A stretch of 47,229 nucleotides of DNA from Isosphaeraceae bacterium. GTDB lineage: Bacteria; Planctomycetota; Planctomycetia; Isosphaerales; Isosphaeraceae. The notes under the pieces are model-generated. The model made no database searches. It was not told the origin of the DNA and was given only the letters and a program-made list of their open reading frames with translations. The stretch covers positions 1-47,229 of the forward strand of contig JANXSX010000017.1 of assembly GCA_025356475.1 (NCBI GenBank), given 5' to 3'. A program made the translations under genes and the position numbers. Shown piece by piece: positions 17,447 through 23,942 of this stretch (within the stretch, counting starts at the first letter, position 1; every line of letters starts with the position of its first letter).

Positions 17447-18376
17447 TCAGGTCGGTCGTCGCAACAAGGCTTCGGCCCCTTGCTCGCGAAGAAGTTGGGC
17501 GACTGCCCATCCGAGCTGAGAGGGCTGCGTCAGGTCGCCTCGAAGACTGGCTGAGATCATCAAGCGGCCGTCGGGATCAAAGATATGGGCATCCAGGACA
17601 AGCTCTCCCTCGACATCGCGTGCCCAGGCCCCCATCGGGATCATGCAGCCTCCCTCCAACTCGGCCAACGCGGCGCGCTCGGCGATCACCGCGCGATGGG
17701 TTTCTGAATCATCCAGGGCGCTCAGCAATGCGAGCGTCTGTTCATCGTCTCCCCGACACTCGATCCCAAGTGCCCCTTGCCCAACCGCAGGAAGAAACCG
17801 GGGAGGCCCGAGTCGTTCGGTGATCTTGGCGTCGAGGTCGAGGCGTCGGAGACCGGCCTCGGCGAGAACAACGGCATCCAGGTGCCCGTCCAACGCCTGG
17901 CCAAGGCGGGTCTCGACGTTCCCCCTCAGTCCAACAACGTTCAGGTCGGGGCGAGCGTGCAGTAACATCGCTCGGCGGCGAAGTGAACCGGTGCCCACGG
18001 ACGCACCTTGGGGAAGCTGGGCGAGCGAGGAATACTTGGGAGCAATCAGGGCGTCCGAGACTTCCTCACGGGTAGGAACTGCACCCAAGACCAGGCCCGA
18101 AGGGCCACGCGTGGGTAGGTCTTTGAGACTATGAACTGCGATCTCGACGGACTCGTCGACCAATGCACGCTGGATCTCCTTGGTGAATAGTCCAAGACCA
18201 CCAATCGCGGCTAATGGAGAGTTGCGGTCGCGGTCGCCGTGGGTCTTGATCTCGATTAACTCAACGTCGAGACCTGGGTAAAGCTGGCGGAGTTGATCCG
18301 CGACCCAGCCCGATTGCCATCGAGCGAGTTGGCTTCCCCGAGTACCGATCCGAACCCTCTTCCCAGCCAACATCAC
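17447..18376 (-). CDS. hemC: Hydroxymethylbilane synthase (porphobilinogen deaminase)
   Basis: A 309-residue cytoplasmic enzyme that polymerises four porphobilinogen units to hydroxymethylbilane in tetrapyrrole (haem) synthesis. The N-terminus VRIGTRGSQLARWQ is the family signature start. The dipyrromethane cofactor attachment Cys is Cys244 in LEGGCMIPMGAW. Other hallmarks are the HSLKDLPT motif and the GSLRRRAML segment carrying the cofactor-binding arginines. Length matches the usual 300-315 residues. It overlaps the stop of comF by 4 bp (18373-18376) and ends a row of four same-strand genes, rlmN, sigma factor, comF and hemC. Start at the first of two Met codons fits the overlap. Confidence 0.96.
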   Translation of the reverse strand: MMLAGKRVRIGTRGSQLARWQSGWVADQLRQLYPGLDVELIEIKTHGDRDRNSPLAAIGGLGLFTKEIQRALVDESVEIAVHSLKDLPTRGPSGLVLGAVPTREEVSDALIAPKYSSLAQLPQGASVGTGSLRRRAMLLHARPDLNVVGLRGNVETRLGQALDGHLDAVVLAEAGLRRLDLDAKITERLGPPRFLPAVGQGALGIECRGDDEQTLALLSALDDSETHRAVIAERAALAELEGGCMIPMGAWARDVEGELVLDAHIFDPDGRLMISASLRGDLTQPSQLGWAVAQLLREQGAEALLRRPT

Positions 18377-19152
18377 GATCTCCCCTCGGCACGACCAACC
18401 ACGGCGACCACCACTTGCTTGGCACCGGCCCGCTTCAAGGTCCGAGCTGCGCTCCCTGTGGTCGCCCCAGTTGTCAAAATATCATCGACCAAGAGCACAG
18501 TTCGCCCAGCCCATTCGGGGCGACTTTGGATCCGGAACGCTTCTTTGAGACGTTCGCGGCGTTCCAGACGCCCAAGCCCAGCGAGCTTTGGAGTGTTGAT
18601 GGAGCGCCGCAGACCGCGATGGACTCCCACCCCCAGGCAATGCCCGAGGGCTGTCGCCAACTCATCGGCTTGATTGTAACCGCGGGTCAGGCGTCGCAAC
18701 CAATAGAGCGGGACGGGGACGATCGCAGCCGGGCTCATTTGGCGCAACCGCTCCTGGTGAACTTCGACGAAAAGTTTCACAAGATCTTGGGCAATCCAGG
18801 CGTTTTCCTGACGCTTGAGTTGGAGACAAAGGTCTCGGATCGGACCGGTATAAGGTCCGAGTGCCATCGCCTGGTCAAATCCGAGCACACGCCCCCGGCA
18901 GTCCGAGCAACCTCGATCAAGTCGAGCGTGGGGTCCGACCGGCATGGCACAACGTGGGCACGTAAGACCTCGCGCCTCAAGTAGTTCGGTTCGGCAGTCA
19001 AGGCAAAGCGCACCCTGGGCATTGGCAGAGCAAATCGCGCAGTCCCATGGGAAGAGGAGGTCATCCCCCGCTGCGATGCAACCCGTTGCCCAACCGGCGA
19101 GGCGATCCATCCACACCAAGCCGGGGCCTTTCCAACGCCCAGCACCAATCAC
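18373..19152 (-). CDS. ComF family phosphoribosyltransferase-like protein
   Basis: A 259-residue ComF-type protein: an N-terminal zinc-ribbon region with Cys pairs (CAICSANAQG, CLDC, then CPRCAMP and GCSDC at about residues 37-83) and a C-terminal type I phosphoribosyltransferase domain with the PRPP loop VLLVDDILTTGATTG near 225. The segment RGYNQADELATALG is another ComF hallmark. Family role: DNA uptake and competence in some bacteria (ComFC), and unknown in most others. The gene overlaps hemC by 4 bp and starts 17 bp after the sigma factor gene, so it is probably in one operon with them. ATG at 19110 is an alternative start. Confidence 0.9.
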   Translation of the reverse strand: MIGAGRWKGPGLVWMDRLAGWATGCIAAGDDLLFPWDCAICSANAQGALCLDCRTELLEARGLTCPRCAMPVGPHARLDRGCSDCRGRVLGFDQAMALGPYTGPIRDLCLQLKRQENAWIAQDLVKLFVEVHQERLRQMSPAAIVPVPLYWLRRLTRGYNQADELATALGHCLGVGVHRGLRRSINTPKLAGLGRLERRERLKEAFRIQSRPEWAGRTVLLVDDILTTGATTGSAARTLKRAGAKQVVVAVVGRAEGRS

Positions 19153-19169
19153 AAAGCAAGCCTCAATCG

Positions 19170-19808
19170 CTACGTTTTCTGTCCTGTTTTCAGGTAAGGT
19201 TCGAGCTGCTCGCGGAGGTGAGTTCGAGCCCGAGCCAACAGCGACTTGATCGCGGCCTCCGACCGATCCATCACCTGAGCGATCTCGGAGTAGCTCATCT
19301 CCTCAAATTTATTGAGGAGCACAGCCATCTTTTGGTCCTCGCCGAGGATGTCGAGTGCTTCACGGACAACCTCAGCCATCTCAACCTGGCGCATCTGGGC
19401 GGAAGGGGTTCCTTCCCTGCCCATCGCGCGTTCGACGGAGGATCGAAGGCCCGTGGAAGAACCCTCGCCCGAATCGCCCCCAGTCCCGGTAAAGGCTCGA
19501 TTTCGGCCCTTACTTCGCAGGTGGTTCAACGCCAAGTTGTTCGCAATGGTGAACAGCCAGGTGGAGAATTTCGCCTTGGGCTTGTAACCCTTGCGAGCCC
19601 GGTAGATTCGCAGGAAGACGTCTTGGGCGAGGTCTTCCGCCTCCTCGTTGCTGCCGATCAAGTGGGTGAGTACGCTGACCAGCCGGTGCTGGTAACGCTC
19701 GACAAGGACCTCAAATGCTCCTTGGACATCGTCGCGGACCTGAAGCATGAGCCGGACATCAGGGTCGCGGGCTTCCAGTTGCTGCTCCAGCGTCTCGCCG
19801 TTAGCCAC
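19170..19808 (-). CDS. RNA polymerase ECF-type sigma-70 factor
   Basis: A 212-residue sigma factor with region 2 (about 35-100, with EEAEDLAQDVFLRIYR and FSTWLFTIANNLALNHLRSK) and region 4 (about 145-200, with EMSYSEIAQVMDRSEAAIKS). The length is typical of extracytoplasmic-function sigma factors. It directs RNA polymerase to a specific promoter set; the signal and targets cannot be told from sequence. There is no adjacent anti-sigma factor gene on the same strand, which is unusual for the group, although many planctomycete ECF factors act without one. It lies 39 bp after rlmN and 17 bp before comF, with hemC and the hopanoid genes further downstream on the same strand. Confidence 0.92.
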   Translation of the reverse strand: MANGETLEQQLEARDPDVRLMLQVRDDVQGAFEVLVERYQHRLVSVLTHLIGSNEEAEDLAQDVFLRIYRARKGYKPKAKFSTWLFTIANNLALNHLRSKGRNRAFTGTGGDSGEGSSTGLRSSVERAMGREGTPSAQMRQVEMAEVVREALDILGEDQKMAVLLNKFEEMSYSEIAQVMDRSEAAIKSLLARARTHLREQLEPYLKTGQKT

Positions 19809-19847
19809 GAGTCCCCTCCGCTTTTGATCCGATTTCGTAAGCTCAGG

Positions 19848-20912
19848 TTAGCTGGAGGCGATTTCCACGAGTTGAGGACGATCCGCCTCGACCTGTCGTC
19901 GCAACTGGCCACAGGCCGCATCGATCTCACGCCCCTTGGTCTTACGAACCGTGACGGCAACCCCATAGCTATCCACCGTTTCGACGAAACGGCGGATGGC
20001 CTCGGGAGTCGGTCGGTCGTAGGGGAGACCCGGGACGGGATTGTAAGGTATCAGATTGACATGAGCTTTGCGCGATCGCAACAGTTTTCCAAGTGCCTGC
20101 GCATCTTCAGGCCGATCGTTGATCCCGCGAAGCATGACATATTCGAAGCTGACACGGCGGCCCGAACTCTCGAAGTAATAGTCGGCGGCCTCGACAACGG
20201 CAGTCAGGCCAACCTTTTCGTTGATCGGCACGAGTTGGTCCCGTAGCGCCTCGGTTGGCGCATGAAGAGAGACTGCAAGGTTGTACCGGCGGTCGAGATC
20301 TGCGAGCTTTCGCATTTTCTCGGGGAGGCCAACCGTCGAAATCGTTACCCTTCGCTGACCGATCCCCAATCCTTTGGGGTCACAGACAACGTCCAGGGCC
20401 CCGATCAGATTGTCGAGATTGGCGAGACTCTCCCCCATCCCCATCACGACGATATTCGTCAATCGCTCCTCAAGAGGCAGCAGGTTCCGCGCCCGGAGGA
20501 CTTGCTCCAAGATCTCGCCACGAGTGAGGTTGCGTTCGAGTCCCTTCAAGCCGCTGGCGCAAAAGACGCAGCCCATGCCACAGCCGACCTGGGTGCTGAT
20601 GCAAACCGTCCGACGATCCTCTTCCACCATCAGAACGAACTCGATCGTCCGGCCATCTTGACAGGTGAGGAGAAGCTTATCGGTGCCATCCGGCGAGACG
20701 TGGTGCCGGACGACCTCGGTACCGAAGATGGTCCAAAACTCTTGAAGATCGGCCCTGAGCTTCTTGGGAAGGTCGGACATCTGGTCAAAGTCTTGGGCGC
20801 GACGCTCGAAGATCCAGTGCCACACCTGTTTAGTCCGGTACGGACTCTGGCCATTCTGGCGCATCCAGGCGGCAAACTCTTCCGTCGTAGCGTCGAGCAG
20901 GGCAGGTTTCAT
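19848..20912 (-). CDS. rlmN: 23S rRNA (adenine-C2)-methyltransferase RlmN
   Basis: A 354-residue radical SAM enzyme that methylates C2 of A2503 in 23S rRNA and A37 in some tRNAs. The CxxxCxxC cluster site is Cys111/115/118 (GCGMGCVFC). Cys334 in DAACGQL is the methyl-carrying cysteine, and Cys104 in VCISTQ is the other conserved one. GMGESLANLDN and GINDRPEDA are further RlmN signatures. The start at 20912 (MKPALLDATTEEFAAW) fits the family; the frame extending to 21062 adds 50 residues without homology. The gene leads a same-strand row with a sigma factor, comF and hemC. It is divergent from the SprT-like gene across 148 bp, so the promoters of both lie there. Confidence 0.95.
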   Translation of the reverse strand: MKPALLDATTEEFAAWMRQNGQSPYRTKQVWHWIFERRAQDFDQMSDLPKKLRADLQEFWTIFGTEVVRHHVSPDGTDKLLLTCQDGRTIEFVLMVEEDRRTVCISTQVGCGMGCVFCASGLKGLERNLTRGEILEQVLRARNLLPLEERLTNIVVMGMGESLANLDNLIGALDVVCDPKGLGIGQRRVTISTVGLPEKMRKLADLDRRYNLAVSLHAPTEALRDQLVPINEKVGLTAVVEAADYYFESSGRRVSFEYVMLRGINDRPEDAQALGKLLRSRKAHVNLIPYNPVPGLPYDRPTPEAIRRFVETVDSYGVAVTVRKTKGREIDAACGQLRRQVEADRPQLVEIASS

Positions 20913-21060
20913 CACGTACCGGCACGTTGGCGTATTTCTTCCCAGACAATTTCCTGAAATAATCCTATCACTTCCTCGGTCGCCCGGCGAGTCCTTCACC
21001 GATCGACCCTCATTGATACTGGCCAATTCACCGAGTCTGCTGATGCCGACCCTCCCTCCC

Positions 21061-21855
21061 ATGAAGCCCAGTCGCGACCGCCAAGCCCTACTGCTTGGCC
21101 TTCGACATCAGCCTGAGGTCATCGCCGACCGACAGCGATTGATCTACGGAGCGGTGCTCTCAAGATCTAAGCTTCTGGCGAGCGGAAACTTTGAAGCCAT
21201 CGGGCACGAAGACCTCAAGAGACTCCTGAAGCTCTATGACGATTTGTTCTTCGGCGGCCTGCTCGTAAAGATGGTCCACGACGATGGAGCGGGAGAAGTC
21301 GAACTCAGACTTTCGGCCCGCCTCACTCGTGCGGCGGGGAAGACGATCCTCCGGCGCAAGCAAGAGCGGACGATCTTCGGCAGCAGGATCCACACGCATT
21401 ATGAGATTGCGGTCTCCACCTTGCTCTTATTTCAAAGCTTCGACGGGGAAGCCAGATCCGTGACCATCGGCGGTCTCCCCTGCCTCGACCGACTCGAAGC
21501 CCTACAACGGATCTTCGAGCATGAGTTGATCCACCTTGCCGAGTTCCTGGCCTGGGGCAAGTCGAGTTGCTCAGCGGACAACTTCAAGGGGCTCTCCGGC
21601 CAAATTTTCGGCCATGCCGGAGTGCATCACGACCTGATCACTCCTCGCGAGATCGCCGCCGATCGACATGGAGTGCGGCTCGGCGACCTGGTCCACTTCG
21701 AGATCGAAGGCAAACAAATCACCGGACGCGTCAACCGCATCACCAAACGTGCGACGATCCTCGTGAACCATCCCGACGGTCGACCTTTCTCAGACGGCCA
21801 CCGCTATCACACCTACTATGTGCCGCTTGCGATGCTCAGAAAGGCCACGCCTTGA
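21061..21855 (+). CDS. SprT-like zinc metalloprotease domain protein
   Basis: A protein of 264 residues with a SprT-like domain. The zinc site HExxH is HELIH (His154-His158), and a further His follows in FGHAGVHH. The segment GEVELRLSARLTRAAGKT precedes it and a VTIGGLPC strand is also visible. The C-terminal 50 residues (VRLGDLVHFEIEGKQITGRVNRITKRATILV) look like a small beta-barrel that could bind nucleic acid. SprT-family proteins in eukaryotes cut DNA-protein crosslinks; bacterial roles are little known. Start: ATG 21061 (MKPSRDRQ) or 21043. The far longer upstream frame from 20764 is antisense to rlmN and is rejected. Confidence 0.75.
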   Translation: MKPSRDRQALLLGLRHQPEVIADRQRLIYGAVLSRSKLLASGNFEAIGHEDLKRLLKLYDDLFFGGLLVKMVHDDGAGEVELRLSARLTRAAGKTILRRKQERTIFGSRIHTHYEIAVSTLLLFQSFDGEARSVTIGGLPCLDRLEALQRIFEHELIHLAEFLAWGKSSCSADNFKGLSGQIFGHAGVHHDLITPREIAADRHGVRLGDLVHFEIEGKQITGRVNRITKRATILVNHPDGRPFSDGHRYHTYYVPLAMLRKATP

Positions 21856-21886
21856 GAGCGAAAGGACTTCGCCAATCCCCGAACCT

Positions 21887-22831
21887 CTACTTCATCGCGG
21901 GACCATCAAGGGCCTTGCCGTTGGTGTCGAGGATCTGGAAGTGGTGGATTCCGGGGGCTTTGGAGTCTCGGTGGACCCAGACGAGCTTTTTGTCGCGGGT
22001 TACCTCAGAGAGCCGAACTTCGTCCCCTTTGGCGTGGTGACTCGTGATCACGGTGTTGCCGTTGGCAAGTCTCTGAACGCCACAGGCGTCATTGATCGGG
22101 CGGCCTGGTAGGTCATCATTCGTCACAGTCCAGACCGTCTCACCCTTGGGATCGACTTCGATCACCAGATCGCCCAAGGTACATCCAATCAATGTATTCC
22201 CATTGATAAGACGGATGGCTGTGAACGGCATGTTAGGGGTCTTGACCTCCCAAATGACCTCTCCCTTGGGGTTATACTCACGGACGACCCGGTCGAGAAG
22301 CTGAGGAACCAGGTAATTGCCGTTTGCAAGCTTTCGAGTCATTCGGGTCTGGAGATGGTGGTCCTTGGTCTGGGCTTTGATGGCGACATTGGCGACAGTC
22401 GTACCCGCCCGATCGACTTCGAGGATCCGAGGATTGTCTCCAGCCTCGGTCAAGAGTATGTTCCCGTTTTCAAGTTTCTGCGCTGTGTTTACCTCGGATT
22501 GGGTCCCTTTGAAGTCGAACACGACCTTGCCGGACCTCTCCACTTCGACCACTCCCCCGCCGGGATAGTCCTTGCCTTTTGAGACGGCCAGAAGGACGTT
22601 CCCGCTGGGCAGAACCCAACCATCGCGAGCCCCCAAGGGATAACGCCAAAGGATCGCCCCGTTCCCGTCCGCAATGTAAGTCTCGCCGCCAGTTGCGAGA
22701 AAGCCGTGCTTGATCCCGTTCTCGGGGTCGGCAGCCGAGGCATCGCCTGAACAGAGACCCGCACTCACCACCAGGACAAGAGCAGAGACACGTTTGCTAA
22801 TGGAGGTCGTTTGCATTGGAGGCTTTCTCAT
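21887..22831 (-). CDS. Secreted beta-propeller (PQQ-like/arylsulfotransferase-like) protein
   Basis: A protein of about 314 residues, exported by an N-terminal signal peptide (SALVLVVSAGL, cleavage near ASAAD). The rest reads as a beta-propeller of repeated 'NGNxLI' blades: LPSGNVLLAVS, LENGNILLTEAG, LANGNYLVPQL, INGNTLIGCTLG and LANGNTVITSHH. Repeats of the EVDPKGETVW form are typical of arylsulfotransferase-like and PQQ-repeat propellers. No catalytic residue set is visible. Possible starts are 22849, 22831 and 22816; I chose 22831 for its basic n-region (MRKPP), without support from a ribosome-binding site. Function unknown. Confidence 0.8.
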   Translation of the reverse strand: MRKPPMQTTSISKRVSALVLVVSAGLCSGDASAADPENGIKHGFLATGGETYIADGNGAILWRYPLGARDGWVLPSGNVLLAVSKGKDYPGGGVVEVERSGKVVFDFKGTQSEVNTAQKLENGNILLTEAGDNPRILEVDRAGTTVANVAIKAQTKDHHLQTRMTRKLANGNYLVPQLLDRVVREYNPKGEVIWEVKTPNMPFTAIRLINGNTLIGCTLGDLVIEVDPKGETVWTVTNDDLPGRPINDACGVQRLANGNTVITSHHAKGDEVRLSEVTRDKKLVWVHRDSKAPGIHHFQILDTNGKALDGPAMK

Positions 22832-22883
22832 CAGGAGAGGGTAGCGCATCTTACGCGTTCACAGGCCGAGGGTAACAACTGTT

Positions 22884-22907
22884 GGCTCATGGACGCAACT
22901 TGGTGGT
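22884..22907 (+). repeat. Left terminal inverted repeat of IS1595-type element
   Basis: Begins GGCTCATG and pairs with the inverted right end at 23913-23936 (19 of 24 matches). Confidence 0.75.
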
Positions 22908-22985
22908 TGGCCCTTTCCCGCCACGTTGGTTTGTGCTCTTCTGGCCATTCAAGTAGCCGCCGCTCCATTGCTCGGGGCCGATCTC

Positions 22986-23933
22986 ATGGACTTTCCGATC
23001 GACGACCTGATGGACCAGGAGGTTTGCCGTAAAAAGCTCTTCGACCTGCTCCATCCCGATGGGCACTCGTGCCCCCGTTGCGGAGCCCGCGAGGGGCTCA
23101 ACATCCACCGCCGTCATCCCGAGAATCCGGTCGTTGACTACCGCTGCAAGGCATGCCGACGGGTGTTCAATATGTTCACAGGAACTCAGTGGCTAGGGAC
23201 ACACCGAAGTCCGGCCCAGATCCTCTTGATTCTCCGAGGCTTCGCTCAAGGGGTGCCCACCGCGAAGCTCGCGCGAGAGCTTGCGATCAGCCGCCAACAC
23301 CTGTTGAAATTGCGGCTTCGAATCCAGTCCAACGCGCTCGATGCCGCGGATCACTCTCCACTCCCGGACGACCAAGCCGAGGCCGACAAAATGTATCAAA
23401 ACGCGGGGGAAAAAAGGGGTGCCGCATACCGATCCCGACGACCTTCCGCGTCGCCGAGCCAACCAGGCCAAGGGCCACGGCACCTGGAAGACTGACCGAC
23501 CGCCGATCCCCGGAGTGGTCGGCCGCGCGAGCAAACGGGCGTGGTTCCGAGGGGTCGCCGGAGCACATCGGCTGAACTCGTTGACGCCACAGTCCTGCCC
23601 GCCACCAAGCCCGGGGCGATGGTGTACACCGACGACTGGAATGGCTACAACCCGCTGGGCCGAAATAACCGTGGACACGCGACGGTCAACCACGGCCAAG
23701 GCGAATTCGCGAGAGATGATGATGGCGACGGCGTTCGCGAGGTGCATTGCAACACGATGGAAGGAATCTGGACCGGAATGCGGAACTTCCTGCGACCATT
23801 CCGAGGCGTGAACAAGATCTACCTGGAACAGTACGTCATCATGTTTGAGTGGGCTCACAACCTTAAGACCGTCACCGAAGCGTTCTTACGAATAGTCCTT
23901 GGATCACCTCATACCACCAAATTGGTAACATGA
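22986..23933 (+). pseudogene. IS1595 family transposase, broken by two frameshifts
   Basis: Transposase of the IS1595 (ISXO2-like) family. The first part (from ATG 22986) holds a zinc ribbon (CPRCGAREG, then CKACRR), the conserved FNMFTGTQWLGTHRSP segment and a helix-turn-helix-like PTAKLARELAISRQH. Near 23405-23419 the frame changes at a G5-A6-G4 run. The middle part (DDLPRRRANQAKGHGTW, GVVGR) is read in the +1 frame. It returns to the first frame at roughly 23545-23575 for the C-terminal part, with the catalytic-type VYTDDWNGY, HCNTMEGIWTGMRNF and a long VIMFEWAHNLK helix. The stop lies inside the right inverted repeat. No continuous frame exists, so the protein is probably inactive unless the first shift is a sequencing error. 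Confidence 0.85.
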
Positions 23934-23936
23934 GCC
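23913..23936 (-). repeat. Right terminal inverted repeat of IS1595-type element
   Basis: Inverted partner of 22884-22907. The transposase stop codon (23931-23933) is inside it. Confidence 0.75.
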
Positions 23937-23942
23937 GAATCT

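Larger units (their letters stand above)
22884..23936 (+). mobile_element. IS1595-type insertion sequence with degenerate transposase
   Basis: A 1053-bp element bounded by imperfect terminal inverted repeats. The left end at 22884-22907 and the reverse complement of the right end at 23913-23936 match at 19 of 24 positions, including GGCTCATG at the tips and CAA.TTGGTGGT inside. The transposase gene fills the interior. IS1595 elements are known to duplicate 8 bp of target; the 8 bp immediately outside the ends (CAACTGTT and GAATCTTC) do not match, so the duplication has decayed or the flanks have changed. Confidence 0.8.

Noticed and set aside
19047-20246. 399-codon + strand frame opposite comF, the sigma factor and rlmN
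   Set aside because: It crosses three recognisable genes on the other strand and has no family features.
20764-21060. N-terminal extension of the SprT-like gene
   Set aside because: It runs antisense into rlmN coding sequence and has no SprT homology. The start at 21061 (or 21043) is more reasonable.
23405-23419. Programmed -1 slippery site in the transposase gene
   Set aside because: The A6G run is not in the phase needed for a standard X XXY YYZ -1 slip, and the frame change needed is +1 (or -2). Decay or sequencing error is simpler.
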